64,000 nucleotides of DNA from Ahniella sp. (GCA_016712105.1 JADJRU010000009.1:1-64000); one strand, 5' to 3'; shown: positions 48,090 through 57,723, counted from the first letter of the stretch. Notes: generated by a model from the sequence alone, not told the origin. Program-made: numbers and translations.

Positions 48090-48842
48090 CCTATCGGAGC
48101 GGGAACCCGAGGAATCAGCTGACTACGGGCCTGTGGCATAGAGTATGTATCCATGACTAACTTGCCTCACAGTCTGGCGCGCGATCCATATCCACGCATC
48201 AGTCTGATTCTGAGTTTTATGTCAGATATTTCTTAGATCGGCACATACTGTGTGAGCATCATCCAAGCAGACATGGATCTTGGACGGGTGTCCGTTGACG
48301 TGTGTGCGAACGCCCGGTTATGCGTCACTCCGTATACCCATGGATTCCAGGTAGTTGAACGCCAGCAGCAACTCTGCTTCGTTTCTGGGCTTCTCAAAGC
48401 TCACTCCGGTGGACGTCAGCACCAACTCAATCACTCGTTGACGAGTAATGCCGAGACGAGCCGCAACATGGTTCACGCAAGAACGAGCGTGTGATGCTCG
48501 GTGTTCAAGGGGGCGCGTTGAATCGAGCACAGCCTTTCGATGGGATGAGTGAGACATTCAGCCGAAACGCCTCGTTACGCGGTTGGTAGTCGACGACACA
48601 AGACACCTCAAGTGAGAAGGATTCCGCTGCTAAATCCAATATTCAGAGCGCCCTCCATGAATACATTCGCAGAGATGATTTTGCAGGGTTCCGATATCCG
48701 AAACAACGGCGAAGCGGTGGCTGGTCCAGGCAAGATCGGCCAGCGCGAATGTCAGGCAGGATTCGGCCTATCCCGACCCTTAGAGTGATACCTTCGCCCG
48801 ATTCAACCAGCAATCCCTAGCCGGCAGACCAGGACCACGCCC
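48090..48842. other. 753-bp region without a supported gene
   Basis: The region between hicA and the fused hydrolase gene has relatively AT-rich parts (for example 48205-48260). One minus-strand ORF of 79 codons at 48318-48557 contains VAARLGITRQRVIELVLTST, which looks like a helix-turn-helix (possibly an addiction or plasmid-type regulator remnant), but its start and family are unclear. I see no repeat, tRNA or integrase. Confidence 0.35.
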
Positions 48843-51800
48843 ATGACCAGATGCTCCCTCGTAATGTCGAGCGCCCTCGCCTTTCTGTTTGTCAGCAGCG
48901 CGGTCTTCGGGCAAGCCGATCTCGCAGCCCGAATCGACGCAATCGTTGAAGCACCGATTGCTGAGGGCAAGGTGGCCGGCGCGTCGGTAGCGGTGGTCAA
49001 GGATGGCGAGACGATCGTTTTGCGGGGATACGGCATGGCCGATCTCGAGCTCGATGTAAAAACGCCGCCTGAGGCAAGCTATGAGATTGGTTCGGTGACG
49101 AAGCAGTTCACGGCCGCCGCGATCTTGCTCCTGCAGGAGGACGGCAAACTTTCCCTGGATGATGAATTGACGAAGTTCCTGCCCGACTATCCCACTCAGG
49201 GCTATCGGGTCACGCTGAGGCATTTGCTGAATCACACTTCCGGCATCAAGAGTTATACGGATCTCGCCGAGTTCGGGGAGTTCTCGCGGCTCAACCGCCC
49301 TCGCGATGAGCTGGTGAAAATGTTCTCCGGTCAGCCGTTCGATTTTGCTCCGGGCGAGGAGCAGATCTACAACAACTCCGCGTTCTTTCTGCTCGGCCTC
49401 GTCATCGAGAAGGCATCCGGCATTTCGTACGCGGAGTTTGTTCAGCAGCGGCTGTTCGATCGCCTGGGCATGAAGAGCTCTTACTACTGCAGCGAGCGCA
49501 CGGTCAGGAAGAACCACGTGCATGGCTACGACGCCGAAGAAAGTGGGCTGGTGCTCAAGGGCTTTCTGACTCATGACTGGCCCTACGCGGCGGGATCACT
49601 TTGTTCGAATACCGCAGATCTGGTGACGTGGAATCGCGCACTGCACGGGGGCAAATTGTTGTCGCCTGCTTCGTACGCAGCCATGACCACACCGGAAACG
49701 CTGAACGATGGCACCCGACTACGTTATGGCTTCGGCATCAGTGCCGCGGACGTCGGTGGCCGGCGAGCGATCAGCCATGGCGGCGGCATACCGGGATTCC
49801 TTTCGGAATCGCAGTATTACCCGGAACACGATCTTGTGATTGTGGTGCTGCTCAACACCCTGGGTCCGGTCGGGCCGCGCTCGATTGCGATCGATATTGC
49901 GAAAACCGTGCTGGGTCCGGCCCCGAATCGGTCGCAGCCATTCTCCGGCGACCTCTCGGCCTATGCAGGCGTCTACTCAGGCCGCGGGCGCGGTCAACGC
50001 AGCAACGTGACCATCACGGCACAGGATCAGACGCTCACGTTCACGCGCGCAGGCGCTGCGAAGCCGGAAACACTCGAGTACCGCGGTGGCCAGACCTTCG
50101 GATTCGCCGACACGCTGCTCACCTTCGAGTCGATTGATGGCGCCGTCAATCGCCTGCGGCTCGACATCGGAACCGGCAACAACGTCCTCGTGCGTCAGCC
50201 ACCCACAGCGCCGTATGACCTGATCCTTCGAGGCGGCACCGTGATTGATGGTACGGGCGTGCCACGTTACGAGGCGGATGTGGCCATCGCGGGCGGGTCG
50301 ATTGTGCGGGTGGGTGATCTGGGCGACGCGACTGCTGTGCGTGAGATCGATGCGAAGGGCCTGTTTGTCGCGCCCGGGTTCATCAACATCCACAGCCACG
50401 CCTCGCCCGAAGGGCTGGTCACCGCCCACAACATGCTGACGCAAGGGGTAACCACCGAGATCATCAACGCAGACGGCGCGGGTCCGCTCGATCTTGCGGC
50501 CCAGCTGGCGTCGGCGACCGAGGCAGGCTTGGCCGTCAACGTAGGCGCGAACATCGGCTTCAACAGTGTCTGGACCGAAGTGGTCGGCCAAACCGACCGG
50601 CGTCCGAACGACGAAGAAGTAACGCGCATGCGCGGCCTGATTTCCGCCGGACTGACCGCCGGAGCCTGGGGCGTATCGGCTGGCCTCGATTACAAACCCG
50701 CCTACTTCGCCAAGACCGATGATGTGATCAGGGTCCTCGAAGCGGCACGTCCGTCCAGAACCTATTTCGCAAACCATGACCGAGTGACGCCGGAATCAGG
50801 CTTCAGTTCGCTGGCTGGCATGGCCGAGACCATCGACATCGGTGTGCGCGCCGGCATCATGCCGCTGATCACGCACATGAAGGTACAAGGACATGAGCAG
50901 GGACAAGCGAGTGTCATCACCGGTCAGATGCGACAGGCCACCCTCCGTGGGGACTACACCGCAGCGGATGTTTATCCCTACCTGGCAGGCCAGACCGCTC
51001 TGGTCGCATTCACCATTCCGGCCTGGGCTCAGGACGGCGGCCGCCCGGCCATGCTGGAACGTTTTGCGGACCGTGCCCTGCGCGCTCGGATCGTTGCCGA
51101 AGCCGAAGTGGCAATGGACAAACGTTTCGGCGGTCCGGCGAACGTCTATCTGCCGGACCGAAAAAAGACACTGAAGGAAATTGCCGACAAGATGAAGGTA
51201 TCGGCAGGCGAAGCGGTGGTGTCACTGCTCGAAAACGAAAGCCCCGGCATCATCGCCTACTTCGGCATCGAGGCCGATCTGGTCGCGATCCTCCGGCATC
51301 CAACCTCATCGGTGTCGTGTGATTGTGGGGCGGTGCCCGGCGAGGCAAGACACCCTCGTTACTACGGCACCTTCCCGCGTGTGCTCGGTCGTTACGTACG
51401 CGAGCAGAAGGTTCTGACCTGGGAAGACGCAGTGCGCAAGATGACCGGCCTCCCGGCGGCGACCATCGGTCTGGTCGACCGCGGTCTGATTGGCGCCGGG
51501 ATGGCTGCCGATGTGGTGGTGTTCGATCCTGCCACCGTCATCGACCACGCCACCTTCGACAAACCGACACTTCCCTCTGAAGGCATTCGCCATGTAGTGA
51601 TCAATGGTCGGGTTGCTCTGGCCAACGGCGCGGTGACTACCGAGCGGGCAGGTCTGGCGCTGCGCCGCACACCCCATATGCCCGCCCGCGCCATGGACAC
51701 GACCGAGACGCGCCGGACAGGACTCCGTTCAAGGCCAGGTGCCGACGCTGTCGCCGTCGAAGTGACGCATTCCGCTGACGGTCGCCAGGCACGCGGAACG

Positions 51801-52013
51801 TTCCGTCTGGCGCAGGCCGAATCCGGCGTCGCTCTCGAGATCACCGAATTCGGAATGCTGCAGACGGCACCGAACTGGGCGAGTTTCACCGGCCGAGGCC
51901 ACCTGCGCCCCGGCGCGCCGGAGCAATCGTTCACGGTCATCCTTGATGGTGACGAGATTGTGGTGACGTCTGGCGAACGCACATGGACGTCGACACTGGC
52001 CGAACAGGAATAG
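48843..52013 (+). CDS. Fused serine beta-lactamase-like hydrolase and D-aminoacylase-like amidohydrolase
   Basis: 1056 residues with a Sec signal (SSALAFLFVSSAVFGQAD). Part one (about 25-360) is a class C/PBP-type serine hydrolase: SVTKQF (SxxK), YNNSAF (YxN) and HGGGIPGFLSES (HxG). A short lipocalin-like spacer (AYAGVYSGRGRGQRSNV) follows. Part two (about 455-930) is an N-acyl-D-amino-acid deacylase-type amidohydrolase: DLILRGGTVIDGTG, PGFINIHSHASPEGL (HxH), THMKVQGHEQG, SSVSCDCGAVPG and GAGMAADVVVFDPATV. Inference: periplasmic breakdown of D-amino-acid peptides or N-acyl-D-amino acids. No frame break. Confidence 0.85.
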   Translation: MTRCSLVMSSALAFLFVSSAVFGQADLAARIDAIVEAPIAEGKVAGASVAVVKDGETIVLRGYGMADLELDVKTPPEASYEIGSVTKQFTAAAILLLQEDGKLSLDDELTKFLPDYPTQGYRVTLRHLLNHTSGIKSYTDLAEFGEFSRLNRPRDELVKMFSGQPFDFAPGEEQIYNNSAFFLLGLVIEKASGISYAEFVQQRLFDRLGMKSSYYCSERTVRKNHVHGYDAEESGLVLKGFLTHDWPYAAGSLCSNTADLVTWNRALHGGKLLSPASYAAMTTPETLNDGTRLRYGFGISAADVGGRRAISHGGGIPGFLSESQYYPEHDLVIVVLLNTLGPVGPRSIAIDIAKTVLGPAPNRSQPFSGDLSAYAGVYSGRGRGQRSNVTITAQDQTLTFTRAGAAKPETLEYRGGQTFGFADTLLTFESIDGAVNRLRLDIGTGNNVLVRQPPTAPYDLILRGGTVIDGTGVPRYEADVAIAGGSIVRVGDLGDATAVREIDAKGLFVAPGFINIHSHASPEGLVTAHNMLTQGVTTEIINADGAGPLDLAAQLASATEAGLAVNVGANIGFNSVWTEVVGQTDRRPNDEEVTRMRGLISAGLTAGAWGVSAGLDYKPAYFAKTDDVIRVLEAARPSRTYFANHDRVTPESGFSSLAGMAETIDIGVRAGIMPLITHMKVQGHEQGQASVITGQMRQATLRGDYTAADVYPYLAGQTALVAFTIPAWAQDGGRPAMLERFADRALRARIVAEAEVAMDKRFGGPANVYLPDRKKTLKEIADKMKVSAGEAVVSLLENESPGIIAYFGIEADLVAILRHPTSSVSCDCGAVPGEARHPRYYGTFPRVLGRYVREQKVLTWEDAVRKMTGLPAATIGLVDRGLIGAGMAADVVVFDPATVIDHATFDKPTLPSEGIRHVVINGRVALANGAVTTERAGLALRRTPHMPARAMDTTETRRTGLRSRPGADAVAVEVTHSADGRQARGTFRLAQAESGVALEITEFGMLQTAPNWASFTGRGHLRPGAPEQSFTVILDGDEIVVTSGERTWTSTLAEQE

Positions 52014-52067
52014 CTGTGCTGGGTAAACGAAAGGGCCTGGCGGATGCCGGCGCTTCGCGTCAATCGG

Positions 52068-52116
52068 CCCCTCATCCGGCCTTCGGCCACCTTCTCCCGT
52101 AAAACGGGAGAAGGGA
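52068..52116. repeat. REP-like double hairpin
   Basis: CCCCTCATCCGGCCTTCGGCC followed by ACCTTCTCCCG-TAAAA-CGGGAGAAGGGA, 55 bp after the fused hydrolase stop. It is nearly identical to the reverse complement of the copy at 45497. It may act as a 3'-end stabiliser or be a target of a RAYT transposase elsewhere in the genome. Confidence 0.75.
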
Positions 52117-52269
52117 CAAACCAACCAATGTTTCCAATCCTGGCAAAGCAGACGTTTCTCTCCCGCGCTCGGCGGCAGAGGGGTACAAACGATGCAGTTG
52201 TGCTTCGCCGTGTGGGTGAATCGGCTTTTTGGACGCGAGGCAGTCTGCAGGCGAGGCCGCCCGAGTTAC

Positions 52270-52779
52270 TCAGTATTGGCCCATGTAGTCGCGCTTGCCG
52301 ATCTCGACACCGCAGTGGCGCAACACGCCATAGGCGGTGGTGACATGGAAGAAGAACTGCGGCAGGCCATAAGCCACCAGGTAGGCGTGGCCGTCCAGGG
52401 TGCGCTCTTTCGGTGTACCGGGGCGCAACACGATTGATCGCGACTCGGCGCCCTCGAACGCTTTCGGGTCGAGCCCATCGATAAAAGCGATCGTCTTGGA
52501 GATGCGCGCCTGCAAGTCGTCGAAGGTCTGTTCGTTGTCCTCGAACGAAGGCGACTCGGCACCCGCCAGGCGACCGGCAATGCCCTTGGCGAAATCACAA
52601 GCGACCTGCACCTGGCGCAGCAGCGGGAACATGTCCGGAAAGAGCCGCGCCTGCAGCAACACGCCCGGCTCGATCTTCTTCGCGGCCGCGTGCGCCGAAG
52701 CCTTGGCCAGAACATCGGCAAGCGCCGTGAGGAGTTGCCGGAACACCGGCACGGAAGTGCTGTACATGGAAATGGTCAT
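52270..52779 (-). CDS. DUF1993 family protein
   Basis: 169 residues from the ATG at 52779 (MTISMYSTSVPVFRQLLTAL). Family stretches include LLQARLFPDMFPLLRQVQVA, DDLQARISKTIAFIDGLDPK and HAYLVAYGLPQFFFHVTTAY, the last with the His pattern of DinB-like helical bundles. The biochemical role is unknown. The frame is intact. Confidence 0.85.
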   Translation of the reverse strand: MTISMYSTSVPVFRQLLTALADVLAKASAHAAAKKIEPGVLLQARLFPDMFPLLRQVQVACDFAKGIAGRLAGAESPSFEDNEQTFDDLQARISKTIAFIDGLDPKAFEGAESRSIVLRPGTPKERTLDGHAYLVAYGLPQFFFHVTTAYGVLRHCGVEIGKRDYMGQY

Positions 52780-53092
52780 GAGGTTCTCGGTCGGTAGGGG
52801 GACAGAGATGTTAACGGTAAACACTGTCACGTCGGCCGGACTTCATGGCGCAATGAGCGATCGTGGCATCGCCGCTGAAGCCGCTCCCACAAGTGAGGGT
52901 TGGGGGGTTAGGCAGACACTTCGCCCGCCGCGCTGCAACTGTGCTCAGGCCTAGGGTGTTTCTTCTTCGGCTTGAGCGGCCGAACGTTCGGACGGCGGAG
53001 CTGCGTTCAAAATCAGTGCATGGATGGATCCGGCGCGCTCCGCTTGTTTGGCCACCGGAAACGGCGGCACAGAGACTCGCCCTCCCGCGTGT

Positions 53093-53503
53093 TCAATCGT
53101 TACCCAGTTCATCCGTCCCCACGGGATGCTGATCCATCTCTTTCCATTGGGTGTCGAATGCCTTGAGCCGGACCAGTTCGCGCGATAACTGATCGATCTG
53201 CCCGGGCGTCAATTGAAACGGGACAATCACCGTGTTGTCGCCACTGCTGTCGTAACCTCGCACACTGTGACGTTCACCGCGTCCATCCGCGTGAATGATC
53301 ACGCTGCCGGAGCGCCGGTAAGGCGGTGGCAAGGTGCCGTTGTTCCAATGTGCACTGAGCTTGGACCAGATCATGGTTCCCTCCTTCGTCTCCGGCACGT
53401 CGGCCGACACCTTGCCGGGCAGGACTCCGATCGCCCCGATCACACCGAGCAGGAACACACGCCCGACACGGGCAAGACTCCATTCGAACCTCAAGCGGAT
53501 CAT
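53093..53503 (-). CDS. Hypothetical secreted or membrane-anchored protein
   Basis: 136 residues from the ATG at 53503, MIRLRFEWSLARVGRVFLLG with a hydrophobic segment (VFLLGVIGAIGVLPGKVSA) that can be a signal peptide. The mature part has SGSVIIHADGRGERHSVRGY and LTPGQIDQLSRELVRLKAFD, a pattern seen in small periplasmic proteins of unknown function. The 312 bp before it (52780-53092) hold no gene that I can support. Confidence 0.5.
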   Translation of the reverse strand: MIRLRFEWSLARVGRVFLLGVIGAIGVLPGKVSADVPETKEGTMIWSKLSAHWNNGTLPPPYRRSGSVIIHADGRGERHSVRGYDSSGDNTVIVPFQLTPGQIDQLSRELVRLKAFDTQWKEMDQHPVGTDELGND

Positions 53504-53640
53504 GTGGCCTCCTCGCCCTGCACCGGTCAATGATAGAGGCTGAACGGATGCAAACAACCAGGTCGGTTTGCCCCGGTTTCGCCCGACCGGGCGCCGCGAA
53601 GCAACAGGCTTCCGCGCTGCGAAAGTGTTTTCATGCAGCC

Positions 53641-54052
53641 ATGACTTCTACTCGCTTTTCGCTGACTATCGACCGGGCACGAGCGTTCGCCTTGCTGGCG
53701 ATCTTCCTCACCCATCACCTTGCCCGCGCTGATTTATTGGCGACATGGCCCGTCTTGTGCGCAGGCCGGGCAAGACAGTATTGCGCTGCTGATTCCGTTT
53801 GCGTTGTTGCTCGCCAGCCTGAAGAACCCGTGGCGTGCGGTCGCTGCTTGCCTGGCCTACCTTCCGATCGGTTACGCGCTGTCGGTCGAGCCGTGTCTGC
53901 CTGCACACGCGCAAGGCGCCGGCGGGCTGCTGTATGTGATCTGGCCGGCCTTCGTCGTCTGGGTCGCCGGCGTTTCATGGCTCGGCGGCGCGATCCTGAT
54001 CAGGATGGTGCCCATCAAGGAGATGCAGGAACCGCTTGCCGTGAGTACGTGA
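53641..54052 (+). CDS. Hypothetical membrane protein (frame broken once)
   Basis: The start MTSTRFSLTIDRARAFALLA at 53641 carries IFLTHHLARA and then leaves frame. In the next frame, from about 53728, YWRHGPSCAQAGQDSIALLI, IPFALLLASLKNPWRAVAAC and LLYVIWPAFVVWVAGVSWLG give three more hydrophobic segments, ending at 54052. Joining near 53725 gives a protein of about 137 residues. No family is recognised. Confidence 0.45.
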
Positions 54053-54080
54053 CTGAGTTCCAGGCTCCTCCGCCACGCAA

Positions 54081-54311
54081 TCAGTACGCGTGCAGAAACT
54101 CAGACACCTTGACTCCGTCAAACGGCCAATCGAGTTCGCGGCCACTGGCGGTATCACGCAGCACGGGAATCCGCCACCCGTATTGAGTTTCCAGCGCCGG
54201 ATCGTCTTCCAGATAGCGCTGCTCGACGTCGTGCTGTCCGATCGCTTCGAGCATGCCGACTGCCAATTCACACAGGCCACAGGTTTCGCGGCGAATCAAC
54301 ACCAGGCTCAT
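54081..54311 (-). CDS. Glutaredoxin-like protein (DUF836 family)
   Basis: 76 residues with a thioredoxin fold and a redox CxxC: MSLVLIRRETCGLCELAVGM. The cis-Pro is in YGWRIPVLRDTASG and the fold ends WPFDGVKVSEFLHA. Its start touches the stop of the MmcQ/YjbR gene, so the two are co-transcribed. The partner protein is unknown. Confidence 0.85.
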   Translation of the reverse strand: MSLVLIRRETCGLCELAVGMLEAIGQHDVEQRYLEDDPALETQYGWRIPVLRDTASGRELDWPFDGVKVSEFLHAY

Positions 54312-54664
54312 CAGACCTCGCCCAGTTCCCGCTGAACTTTTTTCGGAAGCTTGGCGCGTACGAGTTTGTACGCATGCTCCATCGATTCGTGCAGTTGCGC
54401 CTCGGGCCAGGCGGCCGACGACAGGACCGAGATCCAGTGTGCCCGGGCCATGTAGGGAGCGGGAATGACATGCGGTTGGTCAGTCAATTCGAGGAACCGT
54501 TCTTCTTCAACCTTGAAGCTGACCTGCCCGTGGTTCTTGCCCTGGAAACAATAGACCGCGAACATTTTTCCGCAGACCATGAACACCAGATCGTCATGCC
54601 ACTTCACTTCCGACGTGACGCCAGGCAGCGCATCCAGCCACTCATGAAAACGCTGCTGATCCAT
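54311..54664 (-). CDS. MmcQ/YjbR family DNA-binding-fold protein
   Basis: 117 residues of the MmcQ/YjbR (DUF419) family, a CyaY-like fold: LDALPGVTSEVKWHDDLVFM, CGKMFAVYCFQGKNHGQVSF and APYMARAHWISVLSS. The function is not established for this family. The gene is intact and precedes the glutaredoxin-like gene with a one-base overlap. Confidence 0.85.
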   Translation of the reverse strand: MDQQRFHEWLDALPGVTSEVKWHDDLVFMVCGKMFAVYCFQGKNHGQVSFKVEEERFLELTDQPHVIPAPYMARAHWISVLSSAAWPEAQLHESMEHAYKLVRAKLPKKVQRELGEV

Positions 54665-54765
54665 GTGACCTCCGACTCGGGCGCCGGAAACGGGTGTGTC
54701 CGGTCAACCCGCTCATTGTGCAGCGATGCCGGCACGGACACCAGCCGGCTTTTTACGTTAAGCAA

Positions 54766-55872
54766 TCAGCGCGTCGGAATGGGCTTGCCCTTCTGACTCC
54801 AGGCCATCGCGGGCGGAACCCGCTCAATGAGCTGTTGTTCGGTAATCGGCCAGCGCATCAGGCCCTGACTGCCGGCATAGGCTGCCCGGGCGCGTTCGAT
54901 CGGACGCAGGTCGGCAGCAACCATGATGATCGGCACGCCGGTCTTGCTCTGATGGTGGGCGAGTGTCCGGCATAGGCGATAGCCCTGCTCATCGGTCCAG
55001 CGCGCATCGATCAGCACCAGGTCGACCGCCGCCTTGGCAAAAAGCGGCAAGGTATCGGCTTCCGTGCTGATGACCTGCACTTCGGCGCCCAAGGCGCTCA
55101 GGATCGACAGATCGGATTGGACGGCCTCGGGCGAAGGGGTAACCAACAAGACTTTCAGTCGATTCAGAGGATGGATCGGCAAAGCAGCGACGGGCGGTGC
55201 CGTTTTGGTCGGGCGCGCGATCGGGAGACTGTTTGGTGGTTCCGGTCGGGAGGCGCGCACGCCCGGCTGTTCGTTCCTGGCCGGCTCGCTGCGATTCGGA
55301 AACGGTGTCGCCGGTTTTGGCAACTGCGTGCGCGGCAACCGATCCATGCGCACTTCAAAACCTTCGTTGGGCGTCTCGCGGGCTTCCGGAACTGGCGACT
55401 CTGTCCGCTTGTCCTCTGCCTGCGGCAGATCCTCGTAGGTCTTGATCGACTCGTCGAGCAGCCTCAAGGGACCGACCTCGCCCATCCAACTGCGGCGCAT
55501 GCTCAACCAGGACACGTACTCAGGCGGCTTCGCACGCGATGCCGGGTCAATGCCGTCAATCGCTTCGTACACCAACCCGGCCAAGGACTGCAGCAGGAGA
55601 TCTTCGGCAATACAGAGTCCGGGCGCACCAAGCACGCCGGTCTCGGACACGGAGATCAGCGGGACTTCGGCCAGACGCTGATTCAGGAACGCCTGGGTGC
55701 GCTCGATGTTGAGCGTGCTCCAGTTCACGACCACCACATCGGCCACTTCATTCGCCTTGATGATCCTGAAGCCCCGCGGCAACGTATGCGCTGCGGACTG
55801 CAGGACCAGCGCCATCATGCGCTGTTCCGATCTCCCGAAGCCAAGGCACAACACGCGGACCGAGTCAGGCAT
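54766..55872 (-). CDS. Two-domain response-regulator-like protein
   Basis: 368 residues. The N-terminal domain (1-130) starts SVRVLCLGFGRSEQRMMALV and includes VADVVVVNWSTLNIERTQAF, a pseudo-receiver-like alpha/beta pattern. A Pro-rich linker of about 80 residues follows (TQLPKPATPFPNRSEPARNE). The C-terminal receiver (about 238-355) has LKVLLVTPSPEAVQSDLSIL and VDLVLIDARWTDEQGYRLC with the phospho-acceptor Asp, although the usual acidic pair near the N-terminus is absent. No output domain is seen. It may scaffold chemosensory or pilus signalling; that is inference. Confidence 0.6.
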   Translation of the reverse strand: MPDSVRVLCLGFGRSEQRMMALVLQSAAHTLPRGFRIIKANEVADVVVVNWSTLNIERTQAFLNQRLAEVPLISVSETGVLGAPGLCIAEDLLLQSLAGLVYEAIDGIDPASRAKPPEYVSWLSMRRSWMGEVGPLRLLDESIKTYEDLPQAEDKRTESPVPEARETPNEGFEVRMDRLPRTQLPKPATPFPNRSEPARNEQPGVRASRPEPPNSLPIARPTKTAPPVAALPIHPLNRLKVLLVTPSPEAVQSDLSILSALGAEVQVISTEADTLPLFAKAAVDLVLIDARWTDEQGYRLCRTLAHHQSKTGVPIIMVAADLRPIERARAAYAGSQGLMRWPITEQQLIERVPPAMAWSQKGKPIPTR

Positions 55873-56083
55873 GGGGAATCCCGAGGAGTGTCGAACGACT
55901 GTATGGATCGAAGCCCGATGCTAAACGTGACATGAGTCACGGACACCCGGACGACATGATTGTTTGAAACTGATTCACACCGTGTCGCGACGTCTGCAAG
56001 TGGTCTTTGTTGTGCCTCATCTGCGCCCCCGAATTGCCCGGCTGACTGAATAGTCTGTGGCCAAATGTGAAACGGGTGTGTCC

Positions 56084-56923
56084 ATGCTGTCGCTGATCGA
56101 CGAACATTTGCTGCAAACCACTGCCCCACCCAGTCGCCATCCGTGGAAACGGGCCGGATTGGAGTTTCTGTACTTCGGCATGAAGGAGGCGGGCGTGCCT
56201 GTTTGCCGGCCTGTTCTTCATCGCAGTGTTCATGACGCCACGAGCGGGATTGTTCGGCTTGCCTCGGTACGATGCCCTGCTGTTGATCGCGCTGGCGATC
56301 CAGGCCTTCATGCTGTGGCAGAAACTCGAGACCGTCGACGAATTGAAGGCCATCACGCTGTTCCATCTGGTCGGCTTCGTACTCGAGGCATTCAAGACCT
56401 CAGGCAGTATCCAGTCGGGAGTTACCCTGACCCGGCGTACACCAAGATTCTGGGCGTGCCCCTGTTCGCCGGCTTCATGTATGCAGCGGTCGGCAGTTAC
56501 ATCATCCAGGCCTGGCGCCTGTTCGATCTGCGGATCGAACATCATCCCCCGTTCTGGATGGGCGCCTTGATCGCCAGCCTGATTTACCTGAACTTCTTCA
56601 CGCACCACTACATCGGCGACTATCGCTGGTACCTGGCCGCTTGTGCGCTTGGGCTATATGCCCGGACGACCGTGCTGTTCCGACCCAGACATGTGGATCG
56701 ACGAATGCCGCTGCTGCTGGCCCTGATCCTGATCGGTTTTTTCATCTGGCTGGCCGAGAACATCAATACGTTCTTCGGCATCTGGCGGTATCCCAACCAG
56801 ATGGGTGCCTGGTCGGTCGTCCATGTCGGCAAATGGAGTTCGTGGGCGCTGCTGGTGTTGATGACGTTCACGATCGTCGCGCACCTGAAGCACATCAAGG
56901 CCAGCATCCGCGTGCCGGAATGA
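56084..56923 (+). CDS. DUF817 integral membrane protein (frame broken twice)
   Basis: A conserved multi-span membrane protein. Pieces from two frames join: MLSLIDEHLLQTTAPPSRHP to EFLYFGMKEA, then LFAGLFFIAVFMTPRAGLFG and AITLFHLVGFVLEAFKTSGS, then SYPDPAYTKILGVPLFAGFM and AENINTFFGIWRYPNQMGAW to the stop at 56923. Breaks are near 56195 (two bases missing) and 56413 (one T missing: QSWSYPDPAY). Restored length is about 280 residues with seven to eight helices, typical of DUF817. The function is unknown. Confidence 0.8.
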   Translation: MLSLIDEHLLQTTAPPSRHPWKRAGLEFLYFGMKEAGVPVCRPVLHRSVHDATSGIVRLASVRCPAVDRAGDPGLHAVAETRDRRRIEGHHAVPSGRLRTRGIQDLRQYPVGSYPDPAYTKILGVPLFAGFMYAAVGSYIIQAWRLFDLRIEHHPPFWMGALIASLIYLNFFTHHYIGDYRWYLAACALGLYARTTVLFRPRHVDRRMPLLLALILIGFFIWLAENINTFFGIWRYPNQMGAWSVVHVGKWSSWALLVLMTFTIVAHLKHIKASIRVPE

Positions 56924-56937
56924 AGCCCGCACTGTGA

Positions 56938-57022
56938 AGGCTGGGCTCACGAAGGAAGCCCAGCTAGTTGCCTCAAACCTATTCGTAAACAGCTGGGCTT
57001 CGCTGCACTCAGCGCCAGCCTA
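56938..57022. terminator. Hairpin region between DUF817 and the HAD gene
   Basis: GCTGGGCT-CACGAAGGA-AGCCCAGC (56940-56964) is an 8-bp stem. A further copy of AGCTGGGCTTCG follows at 56991, and AGGCTGG at 56938 can pair with CCAGCCT at 57016. The convergent genes on both sides suggest a shared termination region. Confidence 0.5.
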
Positions 57023-57723
57023 GACTGATATCTGCGCAAGCAACGCAGGCACCGACGTGACATCAGCCACTTCATGAAATCGCGGTGTTGCCGGATCAAT
57101 CGGGCCGGTCTGTTCCATGGCCCACAGCACGGGATAGGGAATCAGCACCGCATGGCCGCCGAGTTCCAGAACCGGCTGGATGTCGGACTTGGGCGAGTTG
57201 CCGATCATCACGAATCGTTCTGGGGCCACACCAATCTCTTCGAGCACACGACGATAGGTCGGAACATCTTTTCGCTGACGATTTCGATGCGCCGGAAAAA
57301 CTGGCTCATGTCGGAGCGTTCGACCTTGGCTTCCTGATGGAACAGGTCGCCCTTCGTGATCAGGACGAGGTGGTACTGGGTCGACAACTGCGCGACGACT
57401 TCCCGCACGTTTGGCAGGAGTGCGACCGGATGCTCGAGGATGGCGTGACCGAGGTCCAGAATCTTCTGGATGTCGGCGCCGCGAACGGCTCCGTCCGTTG
57501 CGGCAATCGCTGCTTCGATCATCGACAGGGTCATGCCCTTGGCGCCGTAACCGAAGCGTTTGACGTTTCGCCGCTCCACAGAGAGCAGACGATCGTGCGC
57601 GGCCGCGTCGGCGAGGTCGATGTATCCACCGAGGATTTTCTCGAAGGCAAGCTGGGCCTCGCGGAAATGGATCTCGCTGTGCCACAGGGTGTCGTCGGCG
57701 TCGAACGCCACAATCTCGATCAC
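57020..57723 (-). CDS. HAD-superfamily phosphatase (frame broken once)
   Basis: A YjjG/phosphoglycolate-phosphatase-like hydrolase. Motif I is IVAFDADDTLWHSEIHFREA (DxD), motif II with Thr in LVLITKGDLFHQEAKVERSD and motif IV in VMIGNSPKSDIQPVLELGGH. The frame breaks near 57268: a fifth A in GAAAAGATG restores SEKDVPTYRRVLEEIGVAPE, as in the family. Restored length is about 235 residues. Its start overlaps the E1 fusion stop by four bases, so they are co-translated. The substrate is unknown. Confidence 0.85.

Noticed and set aside
48001..48250. A possible riboswitch upstream of the fused hydrolase
   Set aside because: I looked for GEMM and cobalamin-type conserved boxes and did not find a convincing match; the region is also far from the gene start.
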